A stretch of 64,000 nucleotides of DNA from Streptomyces sp. NBC_00490 (GCF_036013645.1 NZ_CP107869.1:9052001-9116000); one strand, 5' to 3'. Shown: positions 18,346 to 27,968, counted from the first letter of the stretch. Program-made: numbers and translations. The notes: generated by a model from the letters alone, not told the origin.

Positions 18346-18469
18346 TAAGCTCCCCTCTGACGCCGCGAGTTGACCCACTCACCACCGGTCGTCGCGCGAC
18401 GCGTCCCACTCGGTGCGATTCCCCTTGCACACCCCCCGTTGTTCGATTGTGTTGCTTCGAAGGATGCAG

Positions 18470-20125
18470 ATGGAACTCGCCACTCCGCCACCGGCGGCGC
18501 GGGCCCCTGTCGCCTGGTACGGCTGGTGGCTCATGCCACTGGCCTTGGGAGGCGGGACGGTTGCCGCCACGTTCATGAGCTCGGAGGGCATCACCGCGGC
18601 CGTCGCCGGGGCCGCTGCGACGGCGGCGAGTTCCGTGTGCGTCCGCCTCCTGGTCCGCACCCGCAAGGAGTTGCGGCGGGCCGAGGGATCCTTCCGCACC
18701 TCGCAGGCCGAGCACTCCCAGCAGTGGCAGCAGCATGTGGCCGCCCTGGAGCGGAAGTTCGCCGCCGAGTACACCGCCCAGGACCACCGGCTGGCCGAGC
18801 GGTCCGCCGCCTACGAGTCCCAGCTCGCCGAGCAGGCGCGCGCCTACGAGCAGCGGCTGACCGACCAGGCGGCCTCGTACGAGTCCCAGCTCGCCGACCG
18901 GGCCGAGATCTGGCAGGAGCAGCTGGCGCACCAGCTGTCCGCGGTCGCCCGGCTCGCCGACGAGCAACTCCCGCAGGCACTCGCACAGTTGCGGGCCGGC
19001 GATGCGATCGACGATCTGCTGCCGGCCACCGAACAGTGCGCCAAGGTGAGCGCCGAGCTCCAGGCCGAGCTGCGCAAGGTCATGAGGACCTCACTGATCG
19101 GTGTCGAGCGGGAGTTCGACCGCTCGACCGCCGCCGAGCAGGCCGTGATCAGCATCGGCAACCGTATCCATGTGCTGACCAGCAAGCTCCGTGGCCGTCT
19201 GCACGAGATGCAGGGCGAGCACGGCCGACTGCCCTCCGTGGCACGCGGGCTGATGGAGCTCGACCAGGAGATCGGCCCCGCCGACTGTCTCGCCGCCAGC
19301 ATCGGTGTGCTGGGCGGCTCTGACCGGCCCGGCCGGCAGTGGCAGGAGCCCCAGCGGCTGCTCAGCGTGGTCCGCGGCGGCATCGGCCGGATCAAGGAGT
19401 TCCAGCGGGTCGACGTACGCCATCTGCCCGAACTCGGCGTCGACGGCGGCCTGGTGGACCACCTCACGCTGATCTTCGCGCATCTCCTGGACAACGCGGC
19501 CCGCTACTCGCCGCCCACCGAACCGGTGATCGTCTCCGGCAAGGAGGTGCCCAACGGCGTCGGCATCGAGATCCAGGACTCCGGCAAGGGGCTGAGCGAG
19601 CAGAAGAAGCTCGAGGCCGAGCAGGCGCTGGCCGGGACCGGGGCCGGACCGGGCCTCGGCGGCATCACCGAGGACGCCACCATCGGCCTCAGGGTCGTCG
19701 GCATCCTGGCCCGCCGCTACGGCATCCGCGTCACCTTCGCGGACTCGCCCTGGCTCGGCACCTCGGTGGTCGTCGTGGTCCCGCACAAGTACTTCAGCCC
19801 GCTGCCCGCGGCGGCACCGGTGGCGCAGCCCGCCGCCCCCGCCAGGGCAGCGGCCCCGCAGGCACCGGCCGGGGAAGCGGCGGACACCACGCCGGGCGGA
19901 CTGCCCCGGCGCCGCAGCAGGCGCGGTGAGGAACAGCCGCAGCCGACGGCCGAGCGCACCGAGGCGACCACGGAGGCGGGCGTCTTCGCCGTCCCTCCGG
20001 ACGCGTCGTTCGCCGGCCTCGCCGCGTTCGCCACCGCCGGACGGGAGTCCCAGGAGGCGGCCGGCCGGCCCGACGGCCGCGAGTCCACCGAGCACCGCAC
20101 TGAAGAGAGCGACAAGTCCACATGA
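18470..20125 (+). CDS. cvnA: conservon sensor-like ATPase CvnA
   Basis: A 551-residue membrane protein. Two hydrophobic segments occupy about residues 15-55, followed by a long Gln/Ala/Glu-rich coiled coil to about 190. The C-terminal half is histidine-kinase-like ATPase: N-box LLDNAARYSPP, G1 DSGKGLS, G2 LRVVGILARRYGIRVTFADSPWLGTSVVVVVP. No phosphoacceptor His box is obvious, as in other CvnA proteins. A Pro/Ala-rich tail follows. Start ATG 18470 is preferred over 18464 because of AAGGA at 18460-18464. It should sense a signal and act on the CvnB-D GTPase complex. Its stop overlaps cvnB by ATGA. Confidence 0.92.
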   Translation: MELATPPPAARAPVAWYGWWLMPLALGGGTVAATFMSSEGITAAVAGAAATAASSVCVRLLVRTRKELRRAEGSFRTSQAEHSQQWQQHVAALERKFAAEYTAQDHRLAERSAAYESQLAEQARAYEQRLTDQAASYESQLADRAEIWQEQLAHQLSAVARLADEQLPQALAQLRAGDAIDDLLPATEQCAKVSAELQAELRKVMRTSLIGVEREFDRSTAAEQAVISIGNRIHVLTSKLRGRLHEMQGEHGRLPSVARGLMELDQEIGPADCLAASIGVLGGSDRPGRQWQEPQRLLSVVRGGIGRIKEFQRVDVRHLPELGVDGGLVDHLTLIFAHLLDNAARYSPPTEPVIVSGKEVPNGVGIEIQDSGKGLSEQKKLEAEQALAGTGAGPGLGGITEDATIGLRVVGILARRYGIRVTFADSPWLGTSVVVVVPHKYFSPLPAAAPVAQPAAPARAAAPQAPAGEAADTTPGGLPRRRSRRGEEQPQPTAERTEATTEAGVFAVPPDASFAGLAAFATAGRESQEAAGRPDGRESTEHRTEESDKST

Positions 20126-20541
20126 CGCAACAGGGAACCGACGTGAGCTGGGCGCTCCGGGACCTCGTGGAGTCCATCCCGGAGATCCGCTTCGCCCTGG
20201 TGGCCTCCAGCGACGGCAAGGCCATCACCTCCTTCGGCGCCGAGGACCCCGACGACGTGGACCGCTTCGCGGCGGTGGTGGCGGGTCTGCAGGCGCTGGC
20301 CCAGCCGGTCGCGGAGCAGTTCGTCCGGCCCGGCGGACAGCGGGGACAGCTGCGGCTGGCGATGATCGAGGTCGACGGCGGTCACCTCTTCGTCGTCCGC
20401 GCGGGGGTGGAGACGTATCTCGGTGTGCTCGCCCGTGAAGGCCTCGACCAGGGACTGCTCGGGCACCAGATGAGGGACCTGGCCCGCAGGATGGGCGAGC
20501 TCCTCGGCACCTCTCCGCGTCTGGAGGAGCACTCTGGATGA
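20122..20541 (+). CDS. cvnB: conservon roadblock/LC7 protein CvnB
   Basis: A 139-residue single roadblock/LC7 (MglB-like) domain (SWALRDLVESIPEIRFALVASSDGKAITSFG, then the pairing strands around GHLFVVRAGVETYLGVLA). These proteins dimerise and work as regulators of the small GTPase of the same operon. It overlaps cvnA and cvnC by 4 bp at each end, so the operon is translationally coupled. Confidence 0.93.
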   Translation: MTQQGTDVSWALRDLVESIPEIRFALVASSDGKAITSFGAEDPDDVDRFAAVVAGLQALAQPVAEQFVRPGGQRGQLRLAMIEVDGGHLFVVRAGVETYLGVLAREGLDQGLLGHQMRDLARRMGELLGTSPRLEEHSG

Positions 20542-20909
20542 GTGCTCGTTCCGGGCCCACGGACCCGTCCGGTCTCGAGCGTTACTACGTCCTCACCAGG
20601 GGGCGCAGCGGGCCGGCCGGGTCGGCGTCGAGCCTCGATGTGGCGACCCTCATCGTCTCCCGCACCGCCCCCGTTCCGGGGCTGCAGCACGAACACGAGG
20701 AGATCCTCCGGCGCTGCCGCGAGCCGCTGTCGGTGGCGGAACTCGGCGCCCACCTGGGACTGCCCTTCAACATTCTCGCGGTGCTGCTGACCGACCTGCT
20801 CGAGGCCGACCGCGTGGAAGCCCGTGACCCCGTCCCGGCGCACGACGCCCGTCGCGGGCCCGACCTCGCGCTCCTTGAGGAGGTACTCAGTGGACTTGAA
20901 CGGCTTTGA
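20538..20909 (+). CDS. cvnC: conservon DUF742 protein CvnC
   Basis: A 123-residue DUF742 protein with the characteristic RYYVLTRGR start, then a winged-helix-like segment EEILRRCREPLSVAELGAHLGLPFNILAVLLTDLLEADRVE. DUF742 proteins accompany every conservon and may bind CvnB or DNA. Its last 20 bases overlap the start of cvnD. Confidence 0.92.
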   Translation: MSARSGPTDPSGLERYYVLTRGRSGPAGSASSLDVATLIVSRTAPVPGLQHEHEEILRRCREPLSVAELGAHLGLPFNILAVLLTDLLEADRVEARDPVPAHDARRGPDLALLEEVLSGLERL

Positions 20910-21495
20910 CCGGCTCGGCCGGCCGGACGACGGGGAGACCCGCTCGGTCAAGGTGATGATCGCCGGTGGCTTCGGCACCGGGAAGACCACGCTGGTCGGC
21001 TCGGTGAGCGACATCAGGCCGCTGACCACCGAGGAGACCCTCACCGAGGCCAGCGCCGGCGACGACCGCCTGATGGGGGTCGCCGACAAGACGGAGACCA
21101 CCGTCAGCCTGGACTTCGGCAAGATCCGCCTCAACGACAGCCTGATGCTGTACCTGTTCGGCACGCCGGGCCAGGAGCGGTTCTGGTTCCTGTGGAACGG
21201 CCTGTTCAAGGGAGCGCTCGGCGCGGTCGTCCTGGTCGACACCCGGCGTCTGGCCTCCAGCTTCCGGGCGATCGAGGAGATGGAGCGGCAGGACGTCCCC
21301 TTCGTCGTCGCCCTGAACATCTTCCCGGACTCCCGGCGCTATCCGGTCGAGGAGATCCGGGACGCCCTGGACATCCCCGCGCACATCCCGGTCGTGGCCT
21401 GCGACGCCCGGGACCGGGACTCCAGCCGTGACGTCCTGGTCGCCCTGATACGTCATGTGAAGGACCGCTTCGCCGTCGCCCTGGAGCCCCGATGA
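20890..21495 (+). CDS. cvnD: conservon small GTPase CvnD
   Basis: A 201-residue MglA/Ras-like GTPase. G1 is GGFGTGKTTL, G3 GTPGQERF, and the G4 position reads NIFPDS rather than NKxD, as is usual for CvnD. Start GTG 20890 lies inside cvnC and is supported by GAGGAGG at 20877-20883. It should cycle between GDP and GTP under control of CvnA-C. Its stop overlaps the P450 start by ATGA. Confidence 0.92.
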   Translation: MDLNGFDRLGRPDDGETRSVKVMIAGGFGTGKTTLVGSVSDIRPLTTEETLTEASAGDDRLMGVADKTETTVSLDFGKIRLNDSLMLYLFGTPGQERFWFLWNGLFKGALGAVVLVDTRRLASSFRAIEEMERQDVPFVVALNIFPDSRRYPVEEIRDALDIPAHIPVVACDARDRDSSRDVLVALIRHVKDRFAVALEPR

Positions 21496-22742
21496 ACGAG
21501 CAGACTCCACCCGGCCCCGACGCGCCCCGCGGGTGCCCCGTCGCGCACGGCGGGGCGGAACTCACGCGGCTGTACGGTCCGGACACGGCCACCGACCCGC
21601 AGGCCGTCTACGAGCGGCTGCGCAAGGAGCACGGCTCCGTCGCACCGGTGCTGCTGGAGGGCGATGTCCCCGCCTGGCTGGTGCTCGGCTACCGCGACAA
21701 CCGGCGGGTGCTGGACAACCCCCGTCAGTTCAGCCGGGACGCCCGCATCTGGCGGGACTGGCGGGAGGGCCGGATAGCGGAGACCTCGCCGCTGGTGCCG
21801 ATGCTGGGCTGGCGGCCCGACTGTGTCTCCCAGGACGGGGAGCCGCACCGCAGGCTGCGCGGCGCGGTCACCGACGGACTGCTGGCCGCCTCCAGCCGCG
21901 GCATCCGGCGGCACGCCACGTACTTCGCGAACAGACAGATCGACATGTTCGCCGCCGCCGGGCGCGCCGACCTGGTGGCCGACTACGCCGAGCACCTGCC
22001 GATGCTCGTGCTCACCCGGATCCTGGGCCTGCCCAAGGCGGACGGGCTCCGCCTGATCGAGTCGTGCGCCCAGGTCTTCAAGGGCGGTGAGGGCGCCCTC
22101 GTGCACAACGAGCGCATCATGCAGATCCTCGGCGAACTCGCCCGGCGCAAGCGGTCCGAACCGGGCGCTGACTTCACCACCGCCCTGCTGGAGCACCCTG
22201 CGGCGCTGGACGAGGACGAGGTGGTCAGCCATCTGCGGCTGGTGCTGATCGCCGCCCACACCACGACCAGCAACCTGTTGGCCCGGGTGCTGCAACTGGT
22301 CCTGACGGACACGGCGCGGCTGTCCGGGCTGATCAGCGGTCAGCTGAACGTGTCCGCCGTGGTGGAGGAGGTCATGTGGAACAGCCCGCCGCTGGCCGTC
22401 CTGCCGGGGCGGTTCGCCACCACCGAGCTGGAGCTCGGCGGGCACGGCATCCAGGAGGGCGATCTGCTCCTCCTCGGCCTCGCCCCGGGCAACGCCGACC
22501 CGGAGATCCGGCCCGACGAGGGCGTGGCGGTCCAGGGCAACCAGTCGCACCTGGCCTTCAGCGCCGGTCCGCACGAATGCCCCGGGCAGAGCATCGGCCA
22601 GTCCATCATCGAGGTCGGTGTGAACGTCCTGCTGCACCGGCTGACGGGCCTGAGCCTGGCCGTGGCGCCGGAGGAGCTCAGCTCGACCGCCTCCACCTGG
22701 GAGTTCCGGCTGGACAGCCTGCCGGTCGAGTTCGCCGTCTAG
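21492..22742 (+). CDS. conservon-linked CYP157-type cytochrome P450
   Basis: A 416-residue P450. The I-helix reads AAHTTT at 254-259 and the heme loop FSAGPHECPG gives Cys363. The K-helix motif is E293-V-M-W296, so the invariant Arg of ExxR is Trp. CYP157 enzymes next to conservons are known for lacking this Arg (CYP157C1 of S. coelicolor is the studied case), which identifies the family. Start ATG 21492 overlaps cvnD. It is therefore the fifth gene of the signalling operon; whether it acts on a signal molecule is unknown. Confidence 0.88.
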   Translation: MNEQTPPGPDAPRGCPVAHGGAELTRLYGPDTATDPQAVYERLRKEHGSVAPVLLEGDVPAWLVLGYRDNRRVLDNPRQFSRDARIWRDWREGRIAETSPLVPMLGWRPDCVSQDGEPHRRLRGAVTDGLLAASSRGIRRHATYFANRQIDMFAAAGRADLVADYAEHLPMLVLTRILGLPKADGLRLIESCAQVFKGGEGALVHNERIMQILGELARRKRSEPGADFTTALLEHPAALDEDEVVSHLRLVLIAAHTTTSNLLARVLQLVLTDTARLSGLISGQLNVSAVVEEVMWNSPPLAVLPGRFATTELELGGHGIQEGDLLLLGLAPGNADPEIRPDEGVAVQGNQSHLAFSAGPHECPGQSIGQSIIEVGVNVLLHRLTGLSLAVAPEELSSTASTWEFRLDSLPVEFAV

Positions 22743-22759
22743 GGCCCGCCGGGGGACCG

Positions 22760-22786
22760 CTGCCCGGCCGGATTCCGGCCGGGCAG
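22760..22786. terminator. bidirectional terminator between the conservon and a convergent gene
   Basis: CTGCCCGGCCGG (22760-22771) and CCGGCCGGGCAG (22775-22786) form a perfect 12-bp stem with loop ATT between the converging P450 and unknown-protein genes. Confidence 0.8.
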
Positions 22787-22816
22787 TACCGCGTCTGGAG
22801 GAACAGGACCGAGGCG

Positions 22817-24520
22817 TCAGCCGTCGAGCCAGTCGCCCTCGACGGCGGTGGGGCGGTATCCGGTGGCGTTCCAGAGGAAATGCGGGTGGGCGCCGGCGAA
22901 CATGTAGGCGAGCAGTGCGGTGTCCTCCCTCCCGGTCCGAGGGTCGTGCAGGGTGTGGAACCGCTCCGATCCGACCACGCCGGAGTCCTGCTGGACCTCA
23001 CGGGCGCGGGCCGTGGACGGTGCGGCTCTGGATGCCTCCACGGCGGCGACGTAGGTACGGCGCAAGATCTCCCAGGTGCTGTCGACGTCGCCGTACCAGG
23101 GGCCGTGCAGTGCTTCGAAAGCATGGAGCTCGGCGTCGAAGAGGGGCCAGGTCCCGGGGTACCGGTCCCGGCAGCGTGCGGAGAGCTCGGCGGTCCGGGT
23201 GCTCAGTGCCGGCGCGGTGGGCCGCTGGGCCATGGTGAGGGTGGTGCCGTGGGTGAGGATGCCGGTGCACGCGTTGGGCTGCAGGTCGCACAGGGGGCAC
23301 GCCTCGGCCGGGGGGAGGCCCTGGGTGATGCCGTCGAACCACAGGGCGTGGCGGCCGGTGAGCCCCATCCAGACGATGGTGGTGGTCATCAACCAGGTGT
23401 TCCACATCGGTTCGTGCGCCTCGGGCATGCAGCCGTACTTGACGAGGGCTATGGCGCAGGCGGCGTAGAGGGCCTTGGTGTGGGAGGGCAGGTCGGCGAG
23501 CCAGAAGTTGCTGATCTCGCCGGTGAGGGCGTCGGCCCGTACGTCGGTCATGTCGTCGATGACGCGGCACAGCAGCAGGGAGGCGAGGTTCTCCTCCTGC
23601 CAGAGTTCGCTGTCGGGAGCGACGTGCCAGAACAGGCAGTCCAGCATCTGCAGGACCGAGTAGGCGCTCTGGGTCAGCGGGTTGGTCTGGGGGAGTGTTA
23701 CGCGGCCCGAGGCGTGCTGCTGGAGCCAGTACTCGTCGACGGAGCGTTTGTGGGCCGAGAAGAGCCCGCTGACCAGGGCTCGTGCGCTGTTGGTGCTGAA
23801 GTTCTCGGCCAGTCGGCCTTCGACGTGTCGGGTGAGGCGCGTGGTGTCGATGGTTTCGATCACGCGTTTGTACTCGTGGAAGACGAGGATGTCGTCCTCG
23901 AAGCGGTGGCGGTGGCCGAGGTCTCGTTCGAGGTCGTTCAACTGCCGGGTCCAGGACCAGCCACCGGTCAGGACGCTGTCGAGTTCCCGGCGGTGCGGCC
24001 AGGTCTTCACGGTGAGGGGACGTCCTGCGCTCTGCCGCCAGCGGTAGTCGTCCAGCGTGCGGGCGGGGGGCGTGGGTATCCGACGGCACAGCGGGCAGGT
24101 GCAGACGGTCGTCCGCTCCTCCGCGCGCGGTGGGGTGAGCGCCCGGCTCCGCCAGGCCCCTTCCAGCATCGCGCAGGTCAGTCGGCAGAGCTCGACGTCG
24201 GTGCCGACCTGGGGGAAAGCCGCTTCGATGACGCGCAGGCCGGTGTCGAGGCGCCTCAGCCTGGCCTGGCCCTCCGCGTCGGGCGGGAGGAACGCGGGCT
24301 GTGCCTGCTGGAGTGCTCCCTCCAGATGGAGCGTGGTGCCGGGGTGACGGGACCCGAGTGCGTCGAGCCGCTGCCGTGCGGCGTTCCGGGACTTCCGGGA
24401 CTGTTCCGTGCTCCCCTTGATCCGCTTCTCCAGGAGGCGGGCCAGGGTGTCGCCCGCCTCCGCGGACCGGACCTGGGCGGGGGTGTCGAAGGGGAGGCCG
24501 AGGATGGCGTCCTGAGGCAT
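22817..24520 (-). CDS. unrecognised 567-aa helical protein with acidic motif and two Cys clusters
   Basis: I do not recognise this family. The 567-residue protein is mostly helical with no signal peptide. Notable are CTCPLC at 140-145, DDMTDVRAD at 322-330 within a hydrophobic helix, and CPLC at 408-411 with Cys417. The spacing DDxxDxxxD resembles the second metal-binding (NDxxSxxxE) motif of class I terpene synthases and prenyl-diphosphate enzymes, and the all-helical composition agrees, but no second Asp-rich motif at the proper distance is evident. The Cys clusters could bind zinc or an Fe-S cluster. Start ATG 24518-24520 has AAGGAAC upstream. It converges with the conservon operon. Codon use is normal for the window. 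Confidence 0.75.
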   Translation of the reverse strand: MPQDAILGLPFDTPAQVRSAEAGDTLARLLEKRIKGSTEQSRKSRNAARQRLDALGSRHPGTTLHLEGALQQAQPAFLPPDAEGQARLRRLDTGLRVIEAAFPQVGTDVELCRLTCAMLEGAWRSRALTPPRAEERTTVCTCPLCRRIPTPPARTLDDYRWRQSAGRPLTVKTWPHRRELDSVLTGGWSWTRQLNDLERDLGHRHRFEDDILVFHEYKRVIETIDTTRLTRHVEGRLAENFSTNSARALVSGLFSAHKRSVDEYWLQQHASGRVTLPQTNPLTQSAYSVLQMLDCLFWHVAPDSELWQEENLASLLLCRVIDDMTDVRADALTGEISNFWLADLPSHTKALYAACAIALVKYGCMPEAHEPMWNTWLMTTTIVWMGLTGRHALWFDGITQGLPPAEACPLCDLQPNACTGILTHGTTLTMAQRPTAPALSTRTAELSARCRDRYPGTWPLFDAELHAFEALHGPWYGDVDSTWEILRRTYVAAVEASRAAPSTARAREVQQDSGVVGSERFHTLHDPRTGREDTALLAYMFAGAHPHFLWNATGYRPTAVEGDWLDG

Positions 24521-24700
24521 GCGGTTCCTTTCGGGAGACGGCGCGCAGAGCCCCCCGCCCCTGCGGACGCGGGCGGCAGGGGAATCGCCCGCGCGCTCGA
24601 ACTGGGCCTCCCGGTACGGAAGTTGAACCGAAAAGCGGAACGAGACTCCCCAGAGAGTAAATGATCTACGGCATGCCCCGGCGGTGATCTCCGTTACTGC

Positions 24701-26341
24701 TCAGGCCTCTTGAGCTGCGTACACTCCCACCCCTCCCACATAGGTGAGCGCCACCCTCGTCCCCGCGACGTCCTCAAGCGGACGATCGAACGGGTCCCGG
24801 TCCAGGACCACCAGATCCGCCAGCGCGCCCACCCGCACCCGCCCGGAATCGTCGAGGCGGTTCACATACGCCGAGCCCGCGGTGTAGGCGGTCAACGCCT
24901 CGGTGAGACCGATGCGTTCGGCGGGCAGGAACACCCGGGCGCCCTCCCCGTCCGGGGCCACGCGGTTGACCGCGACATGGATGCCCTCCAGCGGATCGGG
25001 GCTGCTGACCGGCCAGTCGCTGCCCGCGGCGAGCCGGGCCCCGGAGCGCAGCAGCGCGCCGAACGGGTACTGCCACGCGGCCCGTTCGGGACCCAGGAAG
25101 GGAATGGTGAGCTCGTCCATCTGGGGTTCGTGGGCCGCCCACAGGGGCTGGATGTTGGCGGTGGCGCCGAGCCGGGCGAAACGCGGTACGTCGTCGGGGT
25201 GCACGACCTGAAGGTGTGCCAGATGGGGGCGGGTGTCGCTCGGTCCGTTGGCGGTGCGGGCGGCCTCGATCGCGTCCAGGGCGTCGCGTACGGCCCGGTC
25301 GCCCAGGGCGTGGAAGTGGCACTGGAAGCCGAGCGCGTCCAACTCGGTGACGTACTTGGGCAGTTGTGCGGGATCGATGAAGCTCGTGCCCCGGTTGGCG
25401 GTCGCGCAGCCGCACTTGTCCAGATACGGGTCGAGCAGCGCGGCCGTCCCGGTCTCGGCGACCCCGTCCAGCATCAGCTTGACCGTGCCTGCCCGGAACC
25501 GGCCATGGCTCAAGGCGGCCCGCAGCTCCACGAGTTCGGGGATCTGCTCGGCCCCGCGCTCGCGGTCCCACCACAGGGAGCCGACGACACGCGCGGTGAG
25601 TGAGCCGTCCCGGGCGGCCGTCAGATACGCGTCGGAGGGGTCGTCCATGCCGAGGAAGGTTCCGACGAGGGCGTCCTGCCAGGCGGTGACGCCGAGGGAG
25701 TGCAGATGGCGCTGGGCGTGCAGCAGGGCGGCGAGCCGGTCGGCCGGTGTGGCCTGGGGAGTGAGGCGCCCGACGAGCTGCATCGCGCCTTCCTGGAGCG
25801 TGCCGCTCGGCTCGCCCGAGCCCGAGGCGTCCCGCTCGATCCGTCCGTCGGCGGGGTCGGGCGTGTGCCGCGTGATGCCGGCGAGTTCGAGGGCGCGGCT
25901 GTTGACCCAGGCGCCGTGATGGTCCCGGTTGGGCAGATAGACCGGCCGGTCGGGGACGACGGCGTCCAGCAGCTCCTTCGTCGGTGTACCGCCCTCGAAG
26001 GCCTCCATCGACCAGCCGCCGCCGGTGATCCACTCCCGCTCCGGATGCGCGGCGGCGTACGCGCGCACGGCGGCCACGGTCTCCTTCGCCGTCCTGGTCC
26101 GGGTCAGGTCGCACTGGGTGAGTTCGAGACCGGCCGGGACCGGGTGGATGTGCGCGTCCTGGAAGCCGGGCAGCAGCAACCGCCCCGCCAGGTCGACCAC
26201 TTCGGTGCGGGGCCCTCTGAGGTCCAGGACCTCGTCGTGTCCTACGGCGGTGATGCGGTCGCCGGTGACGGCCACGGCGGTCGCGGTGCGGCCCTCGGGG
26301 GTGAGGACGGGGCCGCCGGTGAAGAGGAGGTCTGCGTGCAT
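24701..26341 (-). CDS. amidohydrolase family 3 protein (YtcJ-like)
   Basis: A 546-residue metal-dependent hydrolase. The N-terminal beta-sandwich strand MHADLLFTGGPVLTPEG leads to the metal motif DAHIHP; later features are the conserved FHALGDRAVRDALDAIE and the C-terminal SDWPVSSPDPLEGIH. Family members cleave amide or formyl bonds of small molecules. The APC permease gene starts 1.6 kb upstream on the same strand and ends 127 bp before, so uptake and hydrolysis of the same amide or amino-acid derivative is likely. Substrate unknown. Confidence 0.88.
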   Translation of the reverse strand: MHADLLFTGGPVLTPEGRTATAVAVTGDRITAVGHDEVLDLRGPRTEVVDLAGRLLLPGFQDAHIHPVPAGLELTQCDLTRTRTAKETVAAVRAYAAAHPEREWITGGGWSMEAFEGGTPTKELLDAVVPDRPVYLPNRDHHGAWVNSRALELAGITRHTPDPADGRIERDASGSGEPSGTLQEGAMQLVGRLTPQATPADRLAALLHAQRHLHSLGVTAWQDALVGTFLGMDDPSDAYLTAARDGSLTARVVGSLWWDRERGAEQIPELVELRAALSHGRFRAGTVKLMLDGVAETGTAALLDPYLDKCGCATANRGTSFIDPAQLPKYVTELDALGFQCHFHALGDRAVRDALDAIEAARTANGPSDTRPHLAHLQVVHPDDVPRFARLGATANIQPLWAAHEPQMDELTIPFLGPERAAWQYPFGALLRSGARLAAGSDWPVSSPDPLEGIHVAVNRVAPDGEGARVFLPAERIGLTEALTAYTAGSAYVNRLDDSGRVRVGALADLVVLDRDPFDRPLEDVAGTRVALTYVGGVGVYAAQEA

Positions 26342-26468
26342 GTTCCGTTCCTGTGAGGTCGGTCGGGTGTGACTGAGCGGACCGGGCGGAGTCCGATGCC
26401 GGGTACGGCAGAGCCCTTTCAGAGGCGCGGAGTGCTGCGCGACAAGCCCCCACCTGCCAGCGGACGAG

Positions 26469-27968
26469 TCACCGCGCCTCCAGTGAAGTGCTCAGCAGCT
26501 GCGGCGCGTCCGCGTCCGTCCCTGAGCCCGTTCGGAAGTACGGCGAGCGCCGCACCCACCTGGCCCACGCGGCGGCCACGAACCCCGACGCGATCATCGC
26601 CAGGGGGGTGCTGAGCAGGAACCAGCCGTTGTCCGCGCTGAGTGCGAAGTGATCGGTGGAGGTGTAGAAGGACCAGCCGAGATAGCCGCCGAGCCCGAGC
26701 AGGGCCAGCGCGCTCAGGGTGGGCAGCACCACGGCCCGCACGCCCTGCTTCCAGTCCTCGCGCAGCAGCGAACGGAAGCGCACCGCCGCCGCGAGGGCCG
26801 TCAGGGCGTACGACAGGGAGACCACGATGCCGACCGCGCTCACCGTCGCCATGATCATGTCCGCGAGCCGGGGGATGACCAGGGCGAGGGCCGCGACCCC
26901 CGCCGCCAGGGCGCCGATCAGCACGGTTCCGGTGGCCGGAGTCCCGTACCGGGAGCTGACCTTGGACCACACCGGGCCGAGCGTACGGTCCCGGCTCATC
27001 GCGAACATCCCCCGAGCCGTCGGGATCACCCCGGCCTGGAGCGAGGCCACCGCCGAGAACATGAGCGCCACCAGGGGCAGCGCGGCCAGCGGCTGCGAGG
27101 CGATCCGGTCGCCGAAGTACGCCAGCCCCTCGGCCCCGTGCCCCGCCAACTCCTTTTCGGACAGCACCCGTTGGAAGGCGACCGAACCGAGCAGGAACAG
27201 CACCAGCATGGTCACCAGGGTGGTGAGGCCGGCACGGGAGGCGTCCCGTGGGTCGCGCACCTCCTCCGACACGCTGAACGCGCTCTCGAAGCCCCAGTAG
27301 CAGAACACCGACAGCAGCATGCCCTGTGCCAGCGCGGTCGCCGACGGGATCGCGAACGGGTCGAACCAGCTCAGGCTGAAGGGGTGCGGGCCGGTGACGA
27401 TGCCGTATCCGCAGAAGCCCAGCAGGACGACGTACTCGAAGACCAGCAGCCCGCCCTGCAGCCGGGCCGCGGTCCGCACCCCCGTGACGGCGGTCAGGGT
27501 GACCGCGACCAGGACGAACACGCCCAGCGCGGTCGTCTGCGCCGTCGATCCCGGGTCCAGTGCGAGGCCGCCCAGCCGGTGCAGTCCGGCGTCGCCCGCC
27601 AGCTGGATCAGCGCCGAGCCGGTGACGGCCGTGGTGTAGGCGAGGAAGGCCACCGTCGCCACGATGTTCACCCAGCCGACCATGAAGCCGAGCCAGGGAC
27701 TGAGCGAACGGCCCACCCATACATAGCCGTTGCCCGCGTTGGGCTCGACACGGTTGAGCCGGGAGTAGGCGCCGGCGATGCCGAGGACCGGCAGGAACGC
27801 CAGCAGCATGATCGCCGGCAGATGGAGGCCGACGACCCCGGCCGTGACACCGAGCCCGATGCCGATGCTGGTGGTCGCGGCCGTGCTGGAGGCGGCGATG
27901 GCGACGCCGTCGAGGACGCCGAGGGACTTGCGCAGGGTGGGCCCTGTGGAGGGGGCGTGGTCGGGCAT
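26469..27968 (-). CDS. APC-superfamily amino acid/amine permease
   Basis: A 499-residue integral membrane protein with about 12-14 helices. The first helix carries GVAIAASSTAATTSIGIGLGVTAG, and SRLNRVEPNAGNGYVWVGRSLSP is the typical cytosolic loop before helix 3. It should import an amino acid or amine by proton symport. Downstream on the same strand lies the amidohydrolase. A TetR-PPOX fusion gene is divergent 137 bp away and may control it. A G/C-rich hairpin around 27991-28017 lies just upstream. Confidence 0.88.
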   Translation of the reverse strand: MPDHAPSTGPTLRKSLGVLDGVAIAASSTAATTSIGIGLGVTAGVVGLHLPAIMLLAFLPVLGIAGAYSRLNRVEPNAGNGYVWVGRSLSPWLGFMVGWVNIVATVAFLAYTTAVTGSALIQLAGDAGLHRLGGLALDPGSTAQTTALGVFVLVAVTLTAVTGVRTAARLQGGLLVFEYVVLLGFCGYGIVTGPHPFSLSWFDPFAIPSATALAQGMLLSVFCYWGFESAFSVSEEVRDPRDASRAGLTTLVTMLVLFLLGSVAFQRVLSEKELAGHGAEGLAYFGDRIASQPLAALPLVALMFSAVASLQAGVIPTARGMFAMSRDRTLGPVWSKVSSRYGTPATGTVLIGALAAGVAALALVIPRLADMIMATVSAVGIVVSLSYALTALAAAVRFRSLLREDWKQGVRAVVLPTLSALALLGLGGYLGWSFYTSTDHFALSADNGWFLLSTPLAMIASGFVAAAWARWVRRSPYFRTGSGTDADAPQLLSTSLEAR

